Below, piece by piece: positions 57,798-64,000 of a stretch of 64,000 nt of DNA. Position 1 is the first letter of the stretch. Every line of letters begins with the position of its first letter. The position numbers were made by a program, and so were the translations under genes. Origin of the DNA: Candidatus Kutchimonas denitrificans (GTDB taxonomy: Bacteria; Gemmatimonadota; Gemmatimonadetes; Palauibacterales; KS3-K002); contig JAACAK010000120.1 in NCBI GenBank assembly GCA_011774835.1, positions 1-64,000 on the forward strand, read 5' to 3'. The notes beneath the pieces are model-generated. The model ran no database searches. It was not told where the DNA came from and worked only from the letters and a program-made list of their open reading frames with translations.

Positions 57798-59108
57798 TCA
57801 CCCGCCCAGCCTGTCTGCCAGGTACTCGCCCAATTTCCCGGTGGCCACTCGATCCTGCTTCAGCGTGTCACGATCCCGGACCGTCACCGTATCGTCCTCC
57901 AGCGTTTGACCGTCGATGGTGATGCAGAACGGTGTGGCCGCCTCGTCCTGCCGTCGATACCGGCGGCCGATCGAACCGGACTCGTCGTAGAAGGTGTGGA
58001 ACCGCTGACGCAAGTCGTCGTGAATCTTCCGCGCCACCTCGGGCATCCCATCCTTCTTGACCAGCGGGAATATCGCCGCCTTGACGGGCGCCAGCTGGGG
58101 CTGCAGGGCGAGCAACACCCTCGTCTCGCCCTCCACCTCCTCCTCGCGATACGCGTCGGCCAGCAGGACCAGCATCAGACGGTCGACACCGCCGGATGTC
58201 TCGATGATGTATGGAGTGTATCGCTCGTTGGACGCCTGGTCGAAATACTCCAGCTTCTTGCCCGAGCGTTTCTGATGAGCGGCAAGATCGTAGTCGGTGC
58301 GGTTGTGTATTCCCTCGAACTCCTGCCAGCCGAACGCAAACTCGTACTGGATGTCGTACGCGTCATACGCGTAGTGGGCGAGCTCCTCTCGCGTATGCTG
58401 CTCGAGGCGCAGCTTCTCGGCGCGGATCCCCAGCGACCGGACCCATTCGAGCCGCTCGTTCCGCCAGTAGTCGAACCACTCCTGGTCGGTGCCGGGCTTG
58501 ACGAAGTACTGCATCTCCATCTGCTCGAACTCGCGCGTCCGGAAGATGAAGTTCCCCGGCGTGATCTCGTTGCGGAACGCCTTGCCGATCTGCGCGATGC
58601 CGAACGGGATCTTCTGGCGCGACGAGTTGAGCACGTTCAGGAAATTCACATAGATGCCCTGCGCCGTTTCCGGCCGCAGGTACACCTGCGCCGCCTCGTC
58701 TTCCACCGGCCCCATGAAGGTTTTGAACATCAGGTTGAACATCCTGGGAGTCGTGAACTCGCCTTTCACTCCGCAAGACGGGCACTGGTCACCCTCGACG
58801 AAATCGGCGCGAAAGCGGCGGTGGCAGTTCTTGCATTCGATCAGAGGGTCGGTGAACCCCTCCACGTGCCCGCTGGCCACCCATACGTCGGGGTGCATCA
58901 GGATCCCGGCATCCAGCCCCTCTATATCCACTCGCGTCGTCACCATGTCCCGCCACCAGCGGTCCTTGACGTTGCGCTTGAGCTCCACGCCCAGCGGCCC
59001 GTAGTCCCAGACCGAGCCCAGGCCGCCGTAGATCTCCGACGACTGAAAGACGAAGCCACGGCGCTTGCACAGCGACACCAGCTTCTCCATCAGGTCTCCG
59101 TTCGACAT
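57798..59108 (-). CDS. glyS: Glycine--tRNA ligase (dimeric type)
   Basis: 436 aa; LVSLCKRRGFVFQSSEIYGGLGSVWDYGPLGVELK; class II motifs RPETAQGIYVNF, GVDRLMLVLL. Confidence 0.97.
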   Translation of the reverse strand: MSNGDLMEKLVSLCKRRGFVFQSSEIYGGLGSVWDYGPLGVELKRNVKDRWWRDMVTTRVDIEGLDAGILMHPDVWVASGHVEGFTDPLIECKNCHRRFRADFVEGDQCPSCGVKGEFTTPRMFNLMFKTFMGPVEDEAAQVYLRPETAQGIYVNFLNVLNSSRQKIPFGIAQIGKAFRNEITPGNFIFRTREFEQMEMQYFVKPGTDQEWFDYWRNERLEWVRSLGIRAEKLRLEQHTREELAHYAYDAYDIQYEFAFGWQEFEGIHNRTDYDLAAHQKRSGKKLEYFDQASNERYTPYIIETSGGVDRLMLVLLADAYREEEVEGETRVLLALQPQLAPVKAAIFPLVKKDGMPEVARKIHDDLRQRFHTFYDESGSIGRRYRRQDEAATPFCITIDGQTLEDDTVTVRDRDTLKQDRVATGKLGEYLADRLGG

Positions 59109-59170
59109 GTATGTGATCTCTCTTCTCCGCTACCCGGATCGGTACGCGATTCGTTTGCGTTGCGAGCGGT

Positions 59171-60277
59171 TCAAAGTCTATCCCCTTCGTCGAGGGCGCG
59201 GCAACCCGCTGCGGTCAGCTCCGCCAGGTCCTCCGTCTCCAGCTGGCCGGCGGCCCCCGCCCCCTGCATCCCCTCCACCCCGTCGGGCAGTGGGCCGTCG
59301 ATCCGGCCGCAGACCAGGAGAGCCGGCACGCCGGCCGCCGCCGCGGCCACCAGCACCTTCCCTGTCACCTTGCCCATCCGGCTCTGAGCATCGAAGTGGC
59401 CCTCGCCCGTTACGACGAGGTCGGCCGACGCCAGTAGCCCCTCGATCCCGGCCCGCTCCAGCATCCAATCGGCCCCGGAGGCCAGGCGCGCGCCCAAAAA
59501 GGCGCGGCAGCCGGCGCCCAGGCCACCTGCGGCGCCGGCGCCGGGCAAGTCGGCGACTCCTACGCCGAGCTCCGTCTCCACTACCTCGGCCAATCGAGCG
59601 AGGCCGGCCTCGAGGAGCTCTACCTGGCGGGCGTCAGCCCCCTTCTGCGGCCCGTAGACCCGGGCCGCGCCCAACGGTCCCACCAGCGGGTTCTCCACAT
59701 CGCACAGCGCCGTGACCTCGATCGACCACCTCGGGGGCGATTTGAGGGACGCCAGGCGCGAGAGCTCGCCGCCGCCCGGCGGCAGCGGCCGGCCGCGACC
59801 GTCGAGGAACTCCCACCCCAGAGCGCGGGCCATGCCGGAGCCGCCGTCCACCGTGGCGCTACCTCCCAATCCCAGAACGATGGACCCGGCTCCACCGGCG
59901 ACCGCCGCACGCAGCAGCTCGCCCACACCGAACGTGGTCGCGCCGATCGGGTCACGGCGCGATTCGGGCACCAGGTGCAGCCCGCAGGCCTCTGCCGATT
60001 CGATCACGACTCGCGAGCCCTGACGGAGCAGCACGGCCCGGACCGGCGCACCCAGCGGCCCCTGGACCACGATCGGCTCCAGCTGGCCCTCCTCCAGGGC
60101 GCGGCAAGCTTCCAGCAGGCCGTTCCCTCCATCGGACAGCGGACGCTCGGACGTCTCGGCCCGGGGCCAGACCTGGCGGACCCCGGCAACCATCGCCCGG
60201 GCGACCGTCGCCGGCCCCATCGTCCCCTTGAACGCCGTGGGTGCGACGACCACGCTTCGATGCGCTCGGCTTGTCAC
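59171..60277 (-). CDS. Glycerate kinase (GarK/GlxK family)
   Basis: 368 aa; VVVAPTAFKGTMGPATVARAM; LSDGGNGLLEA; IVLGLGGSATVDGGSGMARALG; VTGEGHFDAQSRMGK. Confidence 0.95.
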   Translation of the reverse strand: MTSRAHRSVVVAPTAFKGTMGPATVARAMVAGVRQVWPRAETSERPLSDGGNGLLEACRALEEGQLEPIVVQGPLGAPVRAVLLRQGSRVVIESAEACGLHLVPESRRDPIGATTFGVGELLRAAVAGGAGSIVLGLGGSATVDGGSGMARALGWEFLDGRGRPLPPGGGELSRLASLKSPPRWSIEVTALCDVENPLVGPLGAARVYGPQKGADARQVELLEAGLARLAEVVETELGVGVADLPGAGAAGGLGAGCRAFLGARLASGADWMLERAGIEGLLASADLVVTGEGHFDAQSRMGKVTGKVLVAAAAAGVPALLVCGRIDGPLPDGVEGMQGAGAAGQLETEDLAELTAAGCRALDEGDRL

Positions 60278-60292
60278 GCTCTCACCCGACCC

Positions 60293-60307
60293 ATAGTCTT
60301 CGACTAT
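60293..60307. promoter_or_regulatory. Perfect palindrome ATAGTC-TTC-GACTAT in the divergent glycerate kinase/OsmC spacer; candidate operator
   Basis: Read directly. Confidence 0.35.
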
Positions 60308-60480
60308 ACCTCATCACCTCGTCCGAGTGGCCCTGCGATGATGACGTGCCCCGGGACCGGCCTCGATTCCCACATATTAGCGGCACGCCGACGGCGCGGA
60401 AGCATTCGCGTCGCAGTCCATCGACCGGCGGCGCGGGCGCGCCTGGATACAGAACGAAACCAGCGAAAAGAGGAGTGAAG

Positions 60481-61005
60481 ATGTCCAGAATCAACAATGT
60501 AGATGTCGATGCGATGAAGAAATTCGCGTCCGCGATCGAAAAAGATCCCGGCGAGGCGATCAAGCTCAAGGCGATCAATGGCCGCTGGAACTTCGAAGAG
60601 GGCGCCCCACAGTTCAGCGCCGAGGTCGAGTACCCCAACGGCAGCGTTTCGGTCGAGACCGACTTCGCACCCTTCATGGGCGGCTCCGGGCTCCGACCCG
60701 ATCCCGTCTCCTACTGCATGTTCGGGTTCGCCTCCTGTTTTTCCGGCACTTTCGCCGCCGTGGCCGCCGAGCACGAGGTCGAGCTGAAGTCGCTGGAGGT
60801 TCGGGTCGAGAACCCGATCGACCTCAGCAGCCCCATGGGCGTTGCCGACCGGCCGGTCACCGAGGGGATGAACGCCACGCTGAGGGTCGAGTCGGAAGCG
60901 TCGGCCTCGAAGCTCGAGGAGATCCGACAGCTCGCCCACGAGCGCTGTCCGGGGGTCTACTGCATCACGAACCCGATCCCGTTCGATAGCCGAATCGAGA
61001 GCTGA
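60481..61005 (+). CDS. OsmC-like protein
   Basis: MSRINNVDVDAMKKFASAIEKDPGEAIKLKAINGRW...; MFGFASCFSGTFAAVAAEHEVELKSLEVRVE; RBS-like aggag upstream. Confidence 0.88.
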   Translation: MSRINNVDVDAMKKFASAIEKDPGEAIKLKAINGRWNFEEGAPQFSAEVEYPNGSVSVETDFAPFMGGSGLRPDPVSYCMFGFASCFSGTFAAVAAEHEVELKSLEVRVENPIDLSSPMGVADRPVTEGMNATLRVESEASASKLEEIRQLAHERCPGVYCITNPIPFDSRIES

Positions 61006-61154
61006 GGAAGCGGACGCGGCAGGCCGGAATTCTGGCGTGAAACCTGCACTTCGGGCCCTTTTTTCGCGGGTTGCGCGGGGGCGCATCCTTACTTTTCTTA
61101 TTCACTCTATTCCACCGGATCGCCAGTTACCGCGCAGACCTCAGGGGGGTGAAA

Positions 61155-61550
61155 ATGCACAGGGTGGCTCCACCGGAGGCGGCGACGGAGCGCGCCGTGC
61201 TGACCCATGTCATGCTCGACATGTACGGCATCGACTCCGAGCTCCTGAACGACCCCGACCGCATCGGGAAGCTCCTGACCGGCGCTGCTGCCGCAGCCTC
61301 CCTGCACCCGCTCGCGGAGCCGGCCACCTATCGTTACCCGAGACAGGGGCTGACCGTTTTCCTGCCGATCCGTGAATCTCACTTCGCTATCCATACTTAT
61401 CCGGAATACGGATACGCGTCGGTCGACATCGTGAGCTGCGCGCTGGCCGAGCGGGCGGTCCGCGCTCGCGACTACGTGCTCGACCGGTTGGGCCCGGAAC
61501 GGCACGAGAGTGACTTGATCTTCAGGGGCTTCCCGGAGAACGCGGCCTGA
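61155..61550 (+). CDS. speD: S-adenosylmethionine decarboxylase proenzyme
   Basis: FLPIRESHFAIHTYPEYGYASVDIVSCA cleavage-site motif (E-S); start ATG at 61155. Confidence 0.92.
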   Translation: MHRVAPPEAATERAVLTHVMLDMYGIDSELLNDPDRIGKLLTGAAAAASLHPLAEPATYRYPRQGLTVFLPIRESHFAIHTYPEYGYASVDIVSCALAERAVRARDYVLDRLGPERHESDLIFRGFPENAA

Positions 61551-61663
61551 GCGATCGACGGTCTCAGCAAGTATCCAGGTTCGGAGTGCGTCCCGGGCGA
61601 TCTCTGTGTCGTTCTCCCCAACCCATCGGCGCGGCGGCCCCTTCGCTACGCCTCCGCGAACGC

Positions 61664-62611
61664 TCAGTAATACAGGATCCGCTCCTCGAAGTGCTCCCGC
61701 AGGTAGGACTCGTACCAGTCCAGCACTTTCATGTTCTCCATCGTGCTGATGTCCGTCGTTTCGGTCCGCGGTTCGTCGGGCGCGAAGTAGAACATCCCTT
61801 CGACCGCCGGCGGCGTCAGATGGCGCGCAGCGGGCGGCGGCGGATGCCGGCGCGTCAGCTTCCCTAACCCGCACAGTCCGAAACCCGCCCGCACGAAGCT
61901 GTACATCCAGACCGCATACTCCTCCACCGCCGGGAACACACTGCGCAAAGTCGAAAGCACCCCGTCGTACAGCGGTGGCACGTAGATGATCTGAACCGAC
62001 AACAGCCCGTTCGCATCCAGCTGGCCTCGCAGCCGGCGATAGAATTCCTGGCTGTACAGCCGACCCAATACCGGGCTCGTCGGGTCCGGCAAGTCACACA
62101 GTATCAGGTCGAACGGCCCGTCGGGCTCGAACGTGAGCGCGTCAGCATTGATCACCTCGACGCGCTCGTCGAACAGGCTGCCGCCGTTCAGCTCCACCAG
62201 CTCCGGCACGCTCCTCGCCATCTCGGTCACCGCGGGATCGATGTCGACGATCTGGATCCGCTCGACCTCGTCCCCGTAGTGCCTTAACAGTTCCCGGGCC
62301 GCCAGCCCGTCGCCGCCGCCCATCACCCCGACGCGCCGGATCGGAGCCGGCCGATAGAGGAACGGAACCAACGCCAGAGACTCGTGAAACCGATGCTCGT
62401 CGCCACTGTAAAACTGGATCTCGCCGTCCAGCAGCAGCATGAGCTCCTTTTTCGGAGTCTCGATCAGCAGGACGCGCTGGTAGTCCGTGCGCTCCTCCAC
62501 CAGCACGCGCGAGCCCACCTCCTTCAACGCGTCGAGCTTCGCCCGCTCCGGCCGCTTCACGATCCCCGGCAGCTCGTAGAGTCGCTTCCAGTACCGGTCA
62601 AGGTCGGCCAT
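61664..62611 (-). CDS. speE: Polyamine aminopropyltransferase (spermidine synthase family)
   Basis: 315 aa; LLDGEIQFYSGDEHRFHESLALVPFLY; VGVMGGGDGLAARELLRH; DLILCDLPDPTSP. Confidence 0.92.
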   Translation of the reverse strand: MADLDRYWKRLYELPGIVKRPERAKLDALKEVGSRVLVEERTDYQRVLLIETPKKELMLLLDGEIQFYSGDEHRFHESLALVPFLYRPAPIRRVGVMGGGDGLAARELLRHYGDEVERIQIVDIDPAVTEMARSVPELVELNGGSLFDERVEVINADALTFEPDGPFDLILCDLPDPTSPVLGRLYSQEFYRRLRGQLDANGLLSVQIIYVPPLYDGVLSTLRSVFPAVEEYAVWMYSFVRAGFGLCGLGKLTRRHPPPPAARHLTPPAVEGMFYFAPDEPRTETTDISTMENMKVLDWYESYLREHFEERILYY

Positions 62612-62617
62612 AGGTCG

Positions 62618-62659
62618 GTGTGCGGTGTGCAGTGTGCAGTGTGCGGTGTGCAGTGTACA
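62618..62659. repeat. Heptamer tandem repeat (gtgtgcR)n
   Basis: gtgtgcg gtgtgca gtgtgca gtgtgcg gtgtgca gtgtaca read directly between lrp and speE. Confidence 0.93.
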
Positions 62660-62703
62660 GTACGCCGTGGGGTGTGCCGGGTCCGGTCCGTTCGTCCGCG
62701 CCG

Positions 62704-63171
62704 TCAGCCCTCCGGAGCCAGCGCGCGGAGCTCCAGGTCCCCACCCTCCTTGGCGATCGAGAGCACGATCGATGTGTTGGTCCCCTCGATCTCCGGATGC
62801 GCCAGCATCCGCTTGATCTCCCGGTTCATGCTCTCCTCGTCCGGGTACTTCCCGACCACCAGGACATCGTAATCACCGGTTATCTCGTACACGTCTACCA
62901 GCGTCTCCTCCTTCACCAGCTCTTCCACGATCCGCGGGATGTCCACACCCCGCGCCTTGATCTTCGTTATCGCCGTCAGCCGATAGCCCAGCTTGCCGTA
63001 GTCCAACACCGGCCGGTACCCCTGGATCACCCCTTTCGACTCCAGCTGCTTCACCCGCTGGCTCACCGTCGACGTCGAGACGTCCAGCCGCTCGGCGATC
63101 GTCCGCAACGAAGCCCGCCCGTCCCGGCACAGCTCCTCCAGGATATCCAGATCCAGCCCCACGTACGTCAT
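62704..63171 (-). CDS. Lrp/AsnC family transcriptional regulator
   Basis: MTYVGLDLDILEELCRDGRASLRTIAERLDVSTSTVSQRVKQLESKGVIQGYRPVLDYGKLGY. Confidence 0.92.
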   Translation of the reverse strand: MTYVGLDLDILEELCRDGRASLRTIAERLDVSTSTVSQRVKQLESKGVIQGYRPVLDYGKLGYRLTAITKIKARGVDIPRIVEELVKEETLVDVYEITGDYDVLVVGKYPDEESMNREIKRMLAHPEIEGTNTSIVLSIAKEGGDLELRALAPEG

Positions 63172-63273
63172 CGAAGAACCTCCGTTCAAATCCTCCGAAA
63201 CGTACGACTCAAAGCCGCAAAACCACAAGCCTGTATCGGAATAAGCCCACGCCCTGGATGCCCGTACACACAC

Positions 63274-63335
63274 CCCTACTCCCTATTCCCTGCTCCCCTG
63301 CTCCCCACTCCCTAGTCCCCACTCCCTACTCCGCT
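63274..63335. repeat. Heptamer tract (ctactcc/ctattcc/ctgctcc/ccactcc/ctagtcc) at the 3' end of nadE
   Basis: Read directly; overlaps the nadE stop at 63312. Confidence 0.85.
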
Positions 63336-64000
63336 CCGGTAGCCGTTCGTGATCGGCAATCTCCGGTCCCTGCCGAAGGCCCGCGGCGAGATGCGGATCC
63401 CCGGTGGCGCCTGTCGCCGCTTGTATTCGGCCCGATCGACCATCTCCGCCACTCGATAGACGAGCTCGCGATCGAAGCCCATCTTCTCGATCTCCTCCGG
63501 CGAGCGGTCTTCCTCGACATAGGCCTCGAGGATCGGGTCGAGGACCTCGTAGGGAGGGAGAGTATCGCTGTCGAGCTGGCCCGCGCGCAGTTCGGCCGTC
63601 GGCGGTTTCTCCAGCACGCGCGGCGGAACGACCTCTTCGGTCCGGTTGCGCCATCGCGCCAGCCGATAAACCCAGGTCTTCGACACGTCTTTGAGGATGG
63701 CGAAGCCGCCGGCCATGTCACCGTAGAGGGTGGCATATCCGACGCTGTACTCGCTCTTGTTGCCGGTGGCGAGCACCAGCCAGCCGAACTTGTTGGAAAG
63801 CGCCATCAGGACGTTGCCGCGAATGCGCGCCTGGATGTTCTCTTCGGCGACGTTGGGATCGGTTCCGGCGAACGGCTCCTCGAGGGCGTCGAGATAACAG
63901 CCGAACACCCCGTCGATGGGGAGCTCTTTGAAATCCACGCCGACCCGGCGCGCGCATTCGGCCGCGTCCTCGCGGTTGTGCTGCGCCGTGTAGCGCGAAG
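63312..64000 (-). CDS. nadE: NAD+ synthetase, C-terminal part (runs off the window edge)
   Basis: [16 protein letters not shown] ... [63 protein letters not shown]. Confidence 0.93.
   Translation of the reverse strand, partial: SRYTAQHNREDAAECARRVGVDFKELPIDGVFGCYLDALEEPFAGTDPNVAEENIQARIRGNVLMALSNKFGWLVLATGNKSEYSVGYATLYGDMAGGFAILKDVSKTWVYRLARWRNRTEEVVPPRVLEKPPTAELRAGQLDSDTLPPYEVLDPILEAYVEEDRSPEEIEKMGFDRELVYRVAEMVDRAEYKRRQAPPGIRISPRAFGRDRRLPITNGYRSGVGSGD

Noticed and set aside
60241-60480. N-terminal extension of the OsmC ORF
   Set aside because: Covers the divergent spacer and has no family-like sequence; the ATG at 60481 has a plausible RBS and a normal OsmC start
61035-61066. Intrinsic terminator after OsmC (ggccctttttt)
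   Set aside because: There is a T-run but no convincing GC-rich stem directly before it

Overview
The window is GC-rich bacterial chromosome, probably Gemmatimonadota-like (an inference from gene content; no marker gene was searched). About 50 protein genes are supported. No rRNA, tRNA, CRISPR array, IS element or prophage was recognised. Left part (1-19.8 kb): a dense respiratory island. It holds a minus-strand string of about 14 genes: radical SAM/SPASM protein with a PCP_red-like tail, small membrane protein, Mrp-type ATPase, zinc-ribbon PCP_red-like protein, 3-Cys ferredoxin, UspA-UspA-PCP_red-like fusion, cytochrome bd subunit I-like protein without CydB, two c-type cytochromes, diheme c/EB_dh-like cytochrome, cupredoxin-like lipoprotein, and CoxB-CoxA-CoxC. 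A second, plus-strand caa3-type cox operon follows, preceded by a HmuY-like protein and followed by a convergent CtaG. The rest is mostly housekeeping: hyuA, a DUF2723 protein, an SbcC/SbcD(Rad50/Mre11)-HerA-like cluster, carB, S46 peptidase, metB-like, NAD-GDH, SPFH, tryptophanase-like, nth, M50-CBS protease, NSS transporter, glyS, glycerate kinase, OsmC, speD, speE, Lrp and nadE (partial). Best candidate for an undescribed system: the set of three adjacent genes that each carry the same PCP_red-like domain, together with an Mrp ATPase, a ferredoxin and an AhbD/NirJ-like radical SAM enzyme, next to a CydA-like/multi-cytochrome-c/CoxABC module. A second theme is heptamer/octamer tandem repeats (STRR-like) in several intergenic gaps. 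One 7-bp array sits between coxA and coxC, where a one-unit change in copy number would bring an upstream TGATG start in frame with coxC.
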